The notes under the pieces were generated by a model that searched no databases, had not been told where the DNA came from, and saw only the letters and a program-made list of their open reading frames with translations. Made by a program: the position numbers and the translations under genes. A stretch of 64,000 nucleotides of DNA, taken from NCBI RefSeq assembly GCF_002563795.1, contig NZ_PDJL01000003.1:992001-1056000 (forward strand), read 5' to 3'. The first letter of the stretch is position 1. Each line of letters begins with the position of its first letter. Positions 1 through 10,276 of the stretch are shown here, one piece after another. The DNA comes from Vibrio sp. ES.051. GTDB lineage: Bacteria > Pseudomonadota > Gammaproteobacteria > Enterobacterales > Vibrionaceae.

Positions 1-1
1 G

Positions 2-772
2 GACAAACAAGATCTAAAGTTACCAGTCAAAGTCATGGCTTACTCATTCTTTTTTTTCGGTATTTTTATGGGCTTCAGAGCAATTTGGAGTTCTTTCTCG
101 GCGGAAGAATTAAGCTTTATGACTGCAGGTCTAATCCATCAACTGACTTTCTTATTTAGCATCTGTCTTATTGTGGCCTTAAGCTTTAGCATGCTATGGC
201 TGATCAATGGACGCTTGGTACAGTCGATTAACGACCTATCGCATTTAGACGCGCTCACAGGACTGCATAACCGTCGAGCAATGGAAAAAATCGTCCCAAA
301 CCTTGTTCATCAGGCGCACAAACAAAAGCAAGCGATAAGCATCATTATGACCGATGTCGACCAATTTAAAGTGATTAATGATCGCTATGGGCATACGGTT
401 GGAGATTCGGTGATGGCAACGATCGCCAATATCTTCAAACAACACCTTCCAGAATCGGCGTGTACGTTACGATTTGGGGGGGATGAGTTCATGATTATTG
501 TGCTTGAAAAAGCACAGCGAGCCAAAATTCTTGCCGAGCAGATTCGCCTCGCGGTCGAAAGTGAAGCCTCGCTGCAATCATTCGAAGATAAGATAACCAT
601 GAGTTTTGGTGTCAGTGAGTTGTCTGAAAGCAAAGCTCTGCAAGCCGTACTTGCTGAAGCTGATGAAGCCCTATACTGCTCTAAATATACGGGCAGAAAT
701 CAAGTCACCTTATTTGGTACAGACGAGTCGGTAAGCTATAAGTTTGTACCTGTGTCATCAAAAAGTGCCTAG
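2..772 (+). CDS. Membrane diguanylate cyclase (GGDEF), 5' end cut by window
   Basis: The protein makes cyclic di-GMP from two GTP at the inner membrane. The frame is open from the first bases of the window, so the visible ATG at 35 is probably internal and an N-terminal sensor part lies outside. Counting from that ATG, a hydrophobic segment spans about residues 37-58, the domain entry LDALTGLHNRR follows at 71-81, and the active-site loop FGGDEF is intact at about 147-152. The allosteric RxxD inhibitory site expected five residues before GGDEF is not seen, so product feedback may be absent. It converges on the next gene, whose end is 17 bases away. Catalytic activity is inferred from the intact motif; the signal sensed cannot be read. 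Confidence 0.85.
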   Translation, partial: DKQDLKLPVKVMAYSFFFFGIFMGFRAIWSSFSAEELSFMTAGLIHQLTFLFSICLIVALSFSMLWLINGRLVQSINDLSHLDALTGLHNRRAMEKIVPNLVHQAHKQKQAISIIMTDVDQFKVINDRYGHTVGDSVMATIANIFKQHLPESACTLRFGGDEFMIIVLEKAQRAKILAEQIRLAVESEASLQSFEDKITMSFGVSELSESKALQAVLAEADEALYCSKYTGRNQVTLFGTDESVSYKFVPVSSKSA

Positions 773-789
773 CTGCACTCAACGCCGCT

Positions 790-2139
790 TTAAGTATAAT
801 CAGACCGATTTAAACCAAACTTTTGCATCTTTTGATTTAAGGTTCGACGAGGCAAATCAAGCTCTTGCATTACCTCACTGATCCGCCCATGGTGCCTCAC
901 CAATGAGCTATGCAAGATCTTACGCTCAAAGTTGTGCAATTGAATCACTAATGGGACGCCCGCCTGAGTCTCTTCCGTGGTAGTAGAAGGACGGCTAGAG
1001 AGGATTTCCATCACTGATACGGTGTCATCCAATGCAAAGCGCATCGCTACATTTCGCAGTTCACGCACGTTGCCCGGCCACGCATAGGACAAAATCGCAT
1101 TTCTATCTGCTTCACTCGGCACTCGGCTCGCTGGGTTCGTCTGTTGTGAAAAATGATCAAAAAGAATTAATGCATCGTCTTCTCTTTCTCGCAGTGGTGG
1201 TAAGTAAATCTGTGCAATATTGAGGCGATAATACAAATCTTGGCGGAATGCTTCATGTTCATGCAGATCTTCTTTTGCCGCGGCGATCACTCGCAAATCA
1301 ACCGTAATCTGTTGATTGCCCCCCACTCGCTCTACCGTATGCTCTTGAAGAGAACGCAGTACCTTAACTTGCATCGACAACGGCATACTCTCTATCTCGT
1401 CAAAAAACAGGGTGCCTTTATCGGCGTATTCCAACTTACCAATGCGCCGCTTAATGGCGCCAGTAAACGCTCCGGCTTCATGACCAAATAATTCACTTTC
1501 AAATAGGTTGTCAGGGATCGCACCACAATTAATCGGCACAAAATGACGTGATTTTCTCCGGCTTTCATTATGTAAACTGGTGGCCACCAGTTCTTTACCC
1601 ACCCCCGTTTCGCCATAAATAATCACATTGGTATCCATTTTCGCAAGCTTAACCACTTGCTCTCGTAGCTGCTGCATGACTCGACTTTGGCCAATCAGTA
1701 CTCGCTCCAAACCACTCACACTGGCTAAGTACTCTTGACGATGTAGGGTTGAAGTTTGAGCACGATAGCTCTCCACCGCATCCATCACCCGTTGAGATAA
1801 TCGCTCCGGGTGAAAAGGTTTTTCAATAAAATCAAACGCGCCTTTTTGTAGCGCTCCGACCGCCATATCGACATCCCCATGGCCGGTGATAAGTATCACC
1901 GGTGTTTGAATATGGTTCGCTATCAAGCTTTCTAGTATTGAGATTCCGTCAGTGTCGGGCAAACGCACATCACTGATGATGGCATCAAACTCTTTGCGAA
2001 AAATGGCAGATTTACCCTCTTCTCCTGAACTAAAATCTGTCACGTCAAACCCTGCCAATTGCAGCCATTGGCTAACGGCTTGACGAACAATGTCATCATC
2101 TTCGATTAGCGCGATATGGGGGGTGTCATTAAAAGCCAT
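790..2139 (-). CDS. dctD: Sigma-54-dependent response regulator, DctD-like
   Basis: This is an NtrC-family activator that opens sigma-54 promoters when phosphorylated, probably by the divergent histidine kinase next door. The receiver domain (about residues 8-120) has acidic pocket EDDD, phospho-acceptor Asp57 in SDVRLPDTDG and the KPF lysine near 107. The AAA+ domain has Walker A GETGVGKE at about 176-183 and the sigma-54 contact loop GAFTGA at about 223-228. A Fis-type helix-turn-helix ends the protein (449 aa, usual for DctD). The frame extends to 2193, but the ATG at 2139 is preceded by a CAGGTAG ribosome site and begins MAFNDTPHIALIEDDD, typical of a receiver start. Target genes are unknown; a dicarboxylate symporter sits far away at 47.8 kb. 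The name rests on pairing with a DctB-like kinase. Confidence 0.85.
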   Translation of the reverse strand: MAFNDTPHIALIEDDDIVRQAVSQWLQLAGFDVTDFSSGEEGKSAIFRKEFDAIISDVRLPDTDGISILESLIANHIQTPVILITGHGDVDMAVGALQKGAFDFIEKPFHPERLSQRVMDAVESYRAQTSTLHRQEYLASVSGLERVLIGQSRVMQQLREQVVKLAKMDTNVIIYGETGVGKELVATSLHNESRRKSRHFVPINCGAIPDNLFESELFGHEAGAFTGAIKRRIGKLEYADKGTLFFDEIESMPLSMQVKVLRSLQEHTVERVGGNQQITVDLRVIAAAKEDLHEHEAFRQDLYYRLNIAQIYLPPLREREDDALILFDHFSQQTNPASRVPSEADRNAILSYAWPGNVRELRNVAMRFALDDTVSVMEILSSRPSTTTEETQAGVPLVIQLHNFERKILHSSLVRHHGRISEVMQELDLPRRTLNQKMQKFGLNRSDYT

Positions 2140-2308
2140 GAATTTACTACCTGAACCGTGGTATGAGTGTTCACTAACGTTAGCAAAAACCATGCTAGAG
2201 AAAAGGAGCTAGATCTCACTTCTCACTTACAAATCTTTAACATCCAACCAGTTAAGCGCACTCTTTTCATATTCTCGATGAGTTACGCCCCCAAAAAGCG
2301 GAGTCGGT

Positions 2309-4381
2309 ATGCAGCGTAATACAAATAGGAAAACGTGGCTAACAGCCGTATGCGTTAGTGCGCTGGTGCTATTTTGTTACGGGGTAAGTCGAGAGGTCGC
2401 TCACCAATGGTTGAGTGTACAAACTCAACACGAAGCGCAACAAAAGCTCCTCGACTATATCGGTGAAGTGCGCCGTGCATTAAAACGTTTCTACCACCTC
2501 CCTTACCTTGTGACCAACAACCCAGAAAGCATTGCGTTGGTTAAAGGTCATTTGAACGACTACGAACCGCTCCAAGCACAGTTGACCCAACTTGATAAAG
2601 CCGCCAATACAGAGGGCTGGTTAATTCTTTCCACATCCGGCGAGGTCTTGGTATCGAGTTTAATCGACAGGCGCTTCAGTCGTTCTGACCGCCTTGCCAT
2701 TGTTGAGCAAATTCAACGTCAGGGGGAAGGTGTATCGCTGGTGAATAAAACCAAAGGTTCTAGCCCACTTTACTATTTGTCTGCACCGATTTTTGATGGG
2801 CTTGAAATTGCCGGCATTGTTGTCGTTCAAATAAACTTGAGCTTGCTGACTGAACAGACCATCACCAGCACCGACATCATCACGTTACAAAACCGCCACC
2901 AACGCTTTTTTCTTTCTAGCAGCGCGAGCTTCAACGCCGACTGGTTTAATGAATCAAGTAACCATGTAAAAGTGGACACTCAACGGTTTTATGATAATAC
3001 GGAGATTCATTTCTGGACCCTTGACCAACAACGTTATTTCGCTCACACGGTGACACTGGACGATTTAAACTGGTTTGTGAGTTACCTTATTCCCACCAAG
3101 CCTGTCCAACAAACCATAAATATTATTGGATGGAGTATCGCGGCCCTGCTTTTACTCATCATTCTACTAATCATTATCGGCTTACAACGCCGCCAAAAGC
3201 ATCTCAACCAGCAACGTATTCAAGCCCTACTGCAAGAGTCACAACGCCGACTTAAACAGATGATCGACAAAACTCACGTTGGGTTACTGTTGATTGATGA
3301 ACAGGGGCTGCTGTTCGATCTCAACCCAATGGCAAAACGGCTTTTTTGTTTACCCGAGAGCGTGAATCACCACACTTTCGCATGGGAGTTGTTTGATGCA
3401 GGTAACTCAAATTCAACCACACTTACTTTGCTTAAAGATCTGCCCAAGCATAAAGAGCTTGCTGAAATTAGCACGGCAGAAACCATGGCGAGACGCAGCG
3501 ATGGCAGCGTATTTCCTGTTTTATTTTCACTCACTAGCTTCCCATGGCATGAAAAACAGTATTTCCTGACCACCGTCATTGATATCAGTAAACGTAAAAA
3601 GGCTGAGTATTCATTACAACTGATTAACCAAGAGTTAGCCCAACGGGTAGAAGAGCGTACCCAAGCATTAAGACAGACTCAAAAGCAGTTGATTGAATCA
3701 AGTAAAATGGCAGCATTGGGCAGAATGTCGAGTGCAATAACCCACGAACTGAATCAACCTTTAACAGGCTTACGTACTCTACTTACCACCAATGAGTTAC
3801 TGGCAGAACGTGGACAAACCGACATGATGAAAGCAAATAACAAGCTAGTTCAAAAGTTGATTGATCGTATGGCAAGCATGACGAGCCAGCTTAAAACCTT
3901 TGCCTACAACAAACCGGAAACACTGCACGGATTATCGCTGACCAACGCTTTGGAAGAAACGTTGCGAATCTATCAATCTCAATTAACGGTTGTGGATGTT
4001 AGAGTACGCATTCCAGATCAATTACCCAACATCATTGGTGAAGAACAAAGATTGCTTCAAGTGTTAGGAAACCTAATCTCTAACGCGCTGGATGCAATGA
4101 AAAAAACCGAAAATCCACAACTTACCTTCATCGTAAATCCGACCGAACATCAGGTCGAGCTGATCGTTAGCGATAATGGCAGCGGCGTACCAGAAGCGTT
4201 GTTGGAGTCCATATTCGAGCCCTTCCAAACCTCAAAGAAAATCGGTGAAGGGCTCGGACTTGGTTTAGCCATCACCGCCAACAATATACGTGATATGGGC
4301 GGGAGTATCTCGGCGCATAAAAATAGCCCTGATGGTCTCTCATTCAAACTCGTCTTCACTTCTGATAAAAAATCCTATTAA
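2309..4381 (+). CDS. dctB: Sensor histidine kinase, DctB-like
   Basis: The partner kinase of the divergent DctD-like regulator, it is an inner-membrane sensor of 690 aa. One membrane segment lies near residues 10-28 and a second near 271-292, with a periplasmic double-Cache-like sensing region between them. A PAS domain follows (about 311-430), then a coiled coil containing QRVEERTQALRQTQKQLIES, which is characteristic of the DctB group. The phospho-acceptor is His479 in ITHELNQPL, and the ATPase domain has the N box (LISNALDAM), DNGSG and GEGLGLGLAI motifs. A GGAG ribosome site precedes the ATG. In known systems DctB senses C4-dicarboxylates. Here the ligand is inferred from family resemblance only, because no dct transporter is adjacent. 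Confidence 0.85.
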   Translation: MQRNTNRKTWLTAVCVSALVLFCYGVSREVAHQWLSVQTQHEAQQKLLDYIGEVRRALKRFYHLPYLVTNNPESIALVKGHLNDYEPLQAQLTQLDKAANTEGWLILSTSGEVLVSSLIDRRFSRSDRLAIVEQIQRQGEGVSLVNKTKGSSPLYYLSAPIFDGLEIAGIVVVQINLSLLTEQTITSTDIITLQNRHQRFFLSSSASFNADWFNESSNHVKVDTQRFYDNTEIHFWTLDQQRYFAHTVTLDDLNWFVSYLIPTKPVQQTINIIGWSIAALLLLIILLIIIGLQRRQKHLNQQRIQALLQESQRRLKQMIDKTHVGLLLIDEQGLLFDLNPMAKRLFCLPESVNHHTFAWELFDAGNSNSTTLTLLKDLPKHKELAEISTAETMARRSDGSVFPVLFSLTSFPWHEKQYFLTTVIDISKRKKAEYSLQLINQELAQRVEERTQALRQTQKQLIESSKMAALGRMSSAITHELNQPLTGLRTLLTTNELLAERGQTDMMKANNKLVQKLIDRMASMTSQLKTFAYNKPETLHGLSLTNALEETLRIYQSQLTVVDVRVRIPDQLPNIIGEEQRLLQVLGNLISNALDAMKKTENPQLTFIVNPTEHQVELIVSDNGSGVPEALLESIFEPFQTSKKIGEGLGLGLAITANNIRDMGGSISAHKNSPDGLSFKLVFTSDKKSY

Positions 4382-4448
4382 TAGTCATATCTTCTTAATG
4401 AAATACCTTCATAAGATAATTGATAAGACAGTCCAAACAATGAGACAA

Positions 4449-4471
4449 TTTACATATATTGCATATGTAAA
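4449..4471. promoter_or_regulatory. Inverted repeat upstream of the TraF-like gene
   Basis: Two 9-base arms, TTTACATAT and ATATGTAAA, are separated by 5 bases and lie about 100 bases before the TraF-like start codon. The symmetry and AT-rich surroundings suit an operator for a dimeric regulator, but no known consensus was recognised. A small GTTGC-TTCG-GCAAC hairpin lies further downstream, near 4530-4543. Confidence 0.35.
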
Positions 4472-4569
4472 CCTGCGTATTCCGCCTGATACAAATAAAA
4501 ATGCAATGGTAAAAAGGCTCTATTCAGTTGCTTCGGCAACAAAAAATATAAAATAACAATGGAAACGTT

Positions 4570-5697
4570 ATGAAAAAAATCGCTTTTGCAGTGGCCAATC
4601 TACTAACCGTACTTTCAACCCCATCAATTGCAGCACCCTACGTCGCTGATGCTCGTAGCCATGCTATGGGCAATACTGGCGTGGTGTCGGCAGACTACCT
4701 GACCGCACCACTTCACAACCCAGCGCTTGGTGCGCTGTACCGTGAGGAAGATGATGTCGGGCTCCTTTTGCCGTCTTTTGGTGTGAACGCCAATGATAAA
4801 GACGAGGCGCTTACCACAGTCGAAGACGCCCAAGACCTTTATGATCGCTTCAACGGCATGCCTAATGCCACCGATGAGGCGGAAATGTCCCGTTTACTGG
4901 ATGAACTCAATGGCAGCGCCCCCGTAGCAATCAATGGCGGTTTGGGGTTAGCCATCGCCATTCCAACTCGCCATGTATCGGTAAACGTCTTCGGCACGGG
5001 TTATGTGGAAGTGATTGCTGCACCGGACATTGCTGATTCAGGAACAGTAGAACAACGCTACCTAAATTCAAACGTTGAATTGGTTGCATTTGGTTCGGCT
5101 GAGTATGGCATTTCATTTGCGCGTAACGTTGAGCTAGGTGGTCAAAACTTTGCTTTTGGTCTTTCTCCTAAGTACCAACAACTTATGACCTATTCTCAGC
5201 GTACGTCTCTTGATGACTTTGATGTCGATGATTACGACCAAAGTGAAGTATCGAAGAGTGCTTTCAATATGGATTTGGGCATGGCTTGGCACAAAAATGC
5301 CTTCCGTGCAGGCTTAACTATTAAAGACGTATTTAAACAAGAGATCGATACAGAACTTGGCGGATACACATACGAACTCTCCCCGCAAGCCACTGTCGGT
5401 CTTGGTTATGTCGGTGACTATATTTCATTCAGTCTTGATGCTGACCTAACGAAACAAAAACGCTTCAAGGAATTGGCGGATGATACTCAATTTGTACGCG
5501 TTGGTATCGAGGGCAATGCTTGGGGGTGGGCTCAGCTCCGTGCAGGCTATGAAATGGATCTAGAAGATACTCTCGATAACTCAATTACAGCGGGCATCGG
5601 TATCAGCCCATTTGATGTTATCAGCCTAGACATCGCTGGTTCTTACGCTGGCGAAAACCAACTAGGCGCAGCGGCAAACCTCGCGTTTACTTTCTAA
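4570..5697 (+). CDS. TraF-like outer-membrane protein (chromosomal, conjugal transfer TraF family)
   Basis: An exported 375-aa protein with a clear signal peptide (MKKIAFAVANLLTVLSTPSIA, cut near residue 21-22). The mature part starts with an AxxxAMGNTGVVSADYLTAPLHNPAL pattern, like that of FadL-type and TraF_2 beta-barrel proteins. It continues as alternating aromatic beta strands and ends with an aromatic-terminal strand (LAFTF), as expected for an outer-membrane barrel. Databases often call such Vibrio proteins conjugal transfer protein TraF, but no other transfer gene is present, so a role in conjugation is unlikely. A terminator follows the stop codon, so the gene is probably monocistronic. 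Its transported substrate is unknown. Confidence 0.7.
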   Translation: MKKIAFAVANLLTVLSTPSIAAPYVADARSHAMGNTGVVSADYLTAPLHNPALGALYREEDDVGLLLPSFGVNANDKDEALTTVEDAQDLYDRFNGMPNATDEAEMSRLLDELNGSAPVAINGGLGLAIAIPTRHVSVNVFGTGYVEVIAAPDIADSGTVEQRYLNSNVELVAFGSAEYGISFARNVELGGQNFAFGLSPKYQQLMTYSQRTSLDDFDVDDYDQSEVSKSAFNMDLGMAWHKNAFRAGLTIKDVFKQEIDTELGGYTYELSPQATVGLGYVGDYISFSLDADLTKQKRFKELADDTQFVRVGIEGNAWGWAQLRAGYEMDLEDTLDNSITAGIGISPFDVISLDIAGSYAGENQLGAAANLAFTF

Positions 5698-5703
5698 AGA
5701 CCT

Positions 5704-5740
5704 TATCCAGTCCTGTTTTTTGCAGGGCTGGATATTTTTC
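5704..5740 (+). terminator. Rho-independent terminator after the TraF-like gene
   Basis: The stem pairs TATCCAG-T-CCTG with CAGG-G-CTGGATA around a T-rich loop and is followed by TTTTT. It begins six bases after the stop codon. Confidence 0.85.
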
Positions 5741-5860
5741 TGCCCTGCTTAAAGCCACACCAGTTACATTGCCTATTTCCAACGTTTCAGAAAAATACGA
5801 TCTCGCTACAAGCATCAAGCTCTCACCTACACTATTCTCACACTAGCAAATCCAACATAA

Positions 5861-7270
<1,410 letters not shown>

Positions 7271-7313
7271 CCGCGAATGATACAAAGTGGGACTAAGCAT
7301 TAATCTCAACCAT

Positions 7314-7343
7314 CAAGCCCTGCATTTGCAGGGCTTGAGTTTT
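7314..7343. terminator. Shared terminator between convergent GH1 and PhoX genes
   Basis: An 11-base perfect stem (CAAGCCCTGCA / TGCAGGGCTTG) with a 2-base gap lies between two convergent genes. A short T run follows on the plus strand, and on the minus strand the stem is followed by a mixed sequence. Confidence 0.75.
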
Positions 7344-7365
7344 AAGGTGTTAATGCATTGCGAGA

Positions 7366-9402
7366 TTAAACGGCAATCTCTCCACCGTCTTCACGGCGAA
7401 TGACTACCGTTGAAGCTCGTGGGCGCACGATTATACCAGCAGGCGTTTCTTCGGCGGCATCTTCGCTGTATGGCCAGTTGCCTGGGTGCTGAATATTCAC
7501 AAACAATGATTTGTAATCAGGGCTGATAGTAAAGCCTGTCACTTCACAACCATTTGGCCCGACAAAGAAGCGTTTAAGCTCAGCTTGGTTATCCGCACCA
7601 ATCACTGCTTGGTCACCATTCTCATCTGTTAGCTTAGATGGCACAACAGCCAACATTTGATCATTAGTGTAAGACGTGACTTCATCTGCGCCGTTATCGG
7701 TCTGAATCCACAAAATGCCACGACCATCAAACGCTAATCCGTCAGGGCTCGCAAACTGGTTAAGCGCCGTTAAGCCAGAACGGTTCGTCTTTGCGTCACC
7801 ATTTTCTGGCGAGCCAAAGACAAAGATATCCCAACTAAAGTCGGTTGCCGCCTTCCCTTCATCCCAGCGAATAACATGACCAAACTTGTTGTTCAAACGA
7901 GGGTTTGCTGAGTTGGTTGAATCCGTACGACGTGTGTTATTCGTCAGTGTGAGATAAACTGAACCCGTAAACGGATCAACGGTACACCACTCAGGACGAT
8001 CCATTGGCGTTGCGCCCACTAAGTCGGCAGCGCCCGCTGTATTGATAATAATGTCAGCCAATGAGTTAAAGTGGTCCGCCAATGTACCACCAGACGTCGT
8101 GGCACTATCAAACGTTAATGGTAACCAAGTGCCGGTGCTGTCTTCATTAAAACGAGCAACGTACAACGTGCCTTCATCCATGTACTTATCGCCTGTCGCT
8201 AGGCGGTTTTCCGAGTTTGCATCTGCAGGATCCCAAGCTGCCGCAGATTCAAACTTGTATAAATACTCGAAGCGAGAGTCATGACCTGAGTAAAACACCA
8301 CTGGCTTCCCTTCTTCCAACTGACCGAAAGTACAGCCTTCGTGGCGGAAACGACCAAGCGCGGTACGCTTCTTCGCGCGCGAATTTTGCGTGTATGGGTC
8401 AATTTCTACAATATAGCCATGACCATTTGCTTCATTACGGTAATCATCCATTGCACTTGCGCCTGTTGGAGCCACATTAAAGCGAGAGAACTCATCGAGA
8501 CGTTCTTCTGCATTTCCTGCAAGCGTTTCCCACAAGTAGCGTGTACTTTGGTCATCGACACCAATGCGATCTTGCTCTTTGGTACGAGCCCCGGCGTTAA
8601 CAAAGTAGCCCGGCCAATTTTCTTCACAGGTCAGATAAGTTCCCCACGGCGTATGACCATTCCCACAATTGTTTAATGTACCGCGTGTTTGGCTGCCATC
8701 TGGTGAAAAACGAGTGACAGTGAGTGCGGTATGCGCGACCGGACCAGACAAGTCCATCACGGTCGTGCCCGTGTAACGACGGTTCAATGGGTCACTATCC
8801 ACCAGCGTCCACAGGTTATCCGCTAGTTGGATCCGCACGACTGAAATACCATGAGCGTTAATCTCTTTACGTACCTCATCGACGACTGTGCGCACGCCAT
8901 TTTCCACTGTTGGGCCATTTGGATGCAGCGCCGAAGTATCAATGTACTCGTGGTTGATACATAACAAACCATCTGTCGCACTGTCGTTTAATGGAAAAAA
9001 GTGCATACCGTCATGGTGCATGCCTAGGGCGTTTAGCTGATCAATACTGGTGTTGGTCCCATCGTTTTTCCATGCGTTGCCTTGCGCGTTCAGTGGTGTC
9101 CCCCAAGGAACTAATACTTGTGCGGTATAACCTTGCGGAACAGAAACGGCGTCAGTCAATGAGCCTGGGATCGAGTCGAAGTTAAGAACCGCTTTAGATA
9201 CACCCGAACCATTACTTACTGCACGACCTGAGTTTGACGAGTTACAACCAGCCAACCCGAAAGCACCAAATGCCGTCATAGCACTGATACCTACCCCACC
9301 TTTGAGAATACTGCGGCGAGATAAACTCGCTTCTAATACGTCTTCAAACGGTTTGTTGTTGCTCGGGTTATAACGCGTTGCGTCAAAGGTTTCCTTGCTC
9401 AT
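7366..9402 (-). CDS. phoX: PhoX-family phosphatase, Tat-exported
   Basis: A 678-aa periplasmic or secreted protein of the PhoX (DUF839) family, whose studied members are calcium/iron-dependent alkaline phosphatases that release phosphate from organic esters. The N-terminus has a twin-arginine signal (LSRRSILKGG at about residues 27-36), followed by a hydrophobic stretch and GLAGC. The body contains the CINHEY, NCGNGHTPWGTYLTCEEN and HEGCTFG motifs that line the metal cluster in the family. A GGGAAAG ribosome site precedes the ATG. Upstream sequence has only a poor match to a PhoB box (TTGTCAC near 9485 on the minus strand), so phosphate control is plausible but not shown. Export by Tat agrees with folding around metal in the cytoplasm. 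Confidence 0.88.
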   Translation of the reverse strand: MSKETFDATRYNPSNNKPFEDVLEASLSRRSILKGGVGISAMTAFGAFGLAGCNSSNSGRAVSNGSGVSKAVLNFDSIPGSLTDAVSVPQGYTAQVLVPWGTPLNAQGNAWKNDGTNTSIDQLNALGMHHDGMHFFPLNDSATDGLLCINHEYIDTSALHPNGPTVENGVRTVVDEVRKEINAHGISVVRIQLADNLWTLVDSDPLNRRYTGTTVMDLSGPVAHTALTVTRFSPDGSQTRGTLNNCGNGHTPWGTYLTCEENWPGYFVNAGARTKEQDRIGVDDQSTRYLWETLAGNAEERLDEFSRFNVAPTGASAMDDYRNEANGHGYIVEIDPYTQNSRAKKRTALGRFRHEGCTFGQLEEGKPVVFYSGHDSRFEYLYKFESAAAWDPADANSENRLATGDKYMDEGTLYVARFNEDSTGTWLPLTFDSATTSGGTLADHFNSLADIIINTAGAADLVGATPMDRPEWCTVDPFTGSVYLTLTNNTRRTDSTNSANPRLNNKFGHVIRWDEGKAATDFSWDIFVFGSPENGDAKTNRSGLTALNQFASPDGLAFDGRGILWIQTDNGADEVTSYTNDQMLAVVPSKLTDENGDQAVIGADNQAELKRFFVGPNGCEVTGFTISPDYKSLFVNIQHPGNWPYSEDAAEETPAGIIVRPRASTVVIRREDGGEIAV

Positions 9403-9677
9403 TTTACTTTCCCAATCTTGAAGTTAATTATTAAATATGTGGTTTATGAACAGTTGAACAACAAGAAGTGTGGAGACGAAAGGTGACAAAAATGCTTAAA
9501 AATGATGAACATTGTGTGTCAATCGCCTTATATATTTTAAGACGTACTTAAAAACTCTGTGACAAAACGTTTGATTACATAATAGCCAACTGTGTCGCTC
9601 TATTCTGATTTTACTTGGGCTAAAGTGTGATAGAAGGTATAAGGTGTACGAAATCAAATCATCTACGAGAGATAATC

Positions 9678-10016
9678 ATGAAATTAGACAAAATCGGTAA
9701 CAAGAGCCGTCGTATCCGTAAAAAGCTGTTCTTAGGTGAATTCGCAATCCTAGGTTTCGAAATCAGCTGTGAAACAGACATTAAAGACTTCGACCGTTAC
9801 GATACATTCGTTGATGACTTTATCGATTACATTGACGGTCTTGGCCTATGCTTCGTCGGCGGTGGTCTTGAACTGTTTGAAGGCTTCCTATGCTCAACTG
9901 ATCGCTACGGCAGCGCAACTGAAGAGCAAAAAGCACAAGTTATCAATTGGTTAGAAGCTCGACCAGAAGTGAAAAGCGCAAAAGCGGGCGATTTGGTTGA
10001 CGCAAACTACCTGTAA
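9678..10016 (+). CDS. YggL / DUF469 family protein
   Basis: A small acidic 112-aa protein of the YggL (DUF469) family; E. coli YggL associates with the 50S ribosomal subunit. The family pattern is clear: a basic N-terminus NKSRRIRKKLFLGEF, then DDFIDYID, GLCFVGGGLELFEGFLC and an ATEEQKAQVINWLEARPEV tail. An upstream in-frame ATG at 9627 is disfavoured because the ATG at 9678 follows a GAGAGA ribosome site and starts exactly where homologues start. The gene stands alone and ends in a strong terminator. A ribosome-related role is inherited from the family and not visible in the sequence. Confidence 0.85.
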   Translation: MKLDKIGNKSRRIRKKLFLGEFAILGFEISCETDIKDFDRYDTFVDDFIDYIDGLGLCFVGGGLELFEGFLCSTDRYGSATEEQKAQVINWLEARPEVKSAKAGDLVDANYL

Positions 10017-10041
10017 TAGCAGTATCATGCTAATGATTGAA

Positions 10042-10069
10042 AAGGCTGGTCTTCGGACTGGCTTTTTTT
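10042..10069 (+). terminator. Terminator with UUCG loop after the YggL-type gene
   Basis: A ten-pair stem with several G-U pairs closes on a TTCG tetraloop and is followed by a run of T. It is a textbook intrinsic terminator 25 bases after the stop codon. Confidence 0.88.
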
Positions 10070-10128
10070 ATTGGTGGGTTTTGAACCACTTTGAGGGTAA
10101 ATAGCAGATGGACAAGAGTGGTGTTTTT

Positions 10129-10168
10129 GAGCTGGCGATTAATGGAATATATATTCCATTGCCAGCTC
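10129..10168. repeat. Long imperfect hairpin of unknown role
   Basis: Outer arms GAGCTGGC / GCCAGCTC pair perfectly, and an inner perfect palindrome (AATGGAATAT / ATATTCCATT) fills the middle, with only a 4-base bulge (GATT) on the left arm. No T run follows on either strand, so it is not a normal terminator. It lies just beyond the 3' end of the 28-codon minus-strand ORF and could protect or process that transcript. Confidence 0.6.
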
Positions 10169-10189
10169 TGTGCTTTTAAGCGTGGTTAA

Positions 10190-10276
10190 CTATGATTTTT
10201 TAGCTGATGCGTCTTTTGTGTCTTTCCAGTATTGGATACGAACACGATGCAACTGAGCTCTTCTAGTCTTTTTCAT
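10190..10276 (-). CDS. Candidate small basic protein, 28 aa
   Basis: A short ORF starts with ATG at 10276 and stops with TAG at 10190. It encodes 28 residues that begin MKKTRRAQLHRVRIQYWKD and end DASAKKS. It has ten lysine or arginine residues, one Trp and no membrane segment. A strong ribosome site, GAGGGAC, sits seven bases before the ATG, which is better than many genes in this window and the main reason to call it. It lies in a 900-base gap between the YggL-type gene and csrB, followed by a long hairpin. I do not recognise a family. A basic peptide of this kind could bind RNA or the ribosome, but this is speculation. Confidence 0.5.
   Translation of the reverse strand: MKKTRRAQLHRVRIQYWKDTKDASAKKS

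Noticed and set aside
4570..5697. Conjugative element based on the TraF name
   Set aside because: No relaxase, coupling protein, pilus genes, integrase or attachment site are present around it.
9403..9500. Possible PhoB box upstream of phoX
   Set aside because: TTGTCAC is present once, but the second half-site is poor; not enough for a call.
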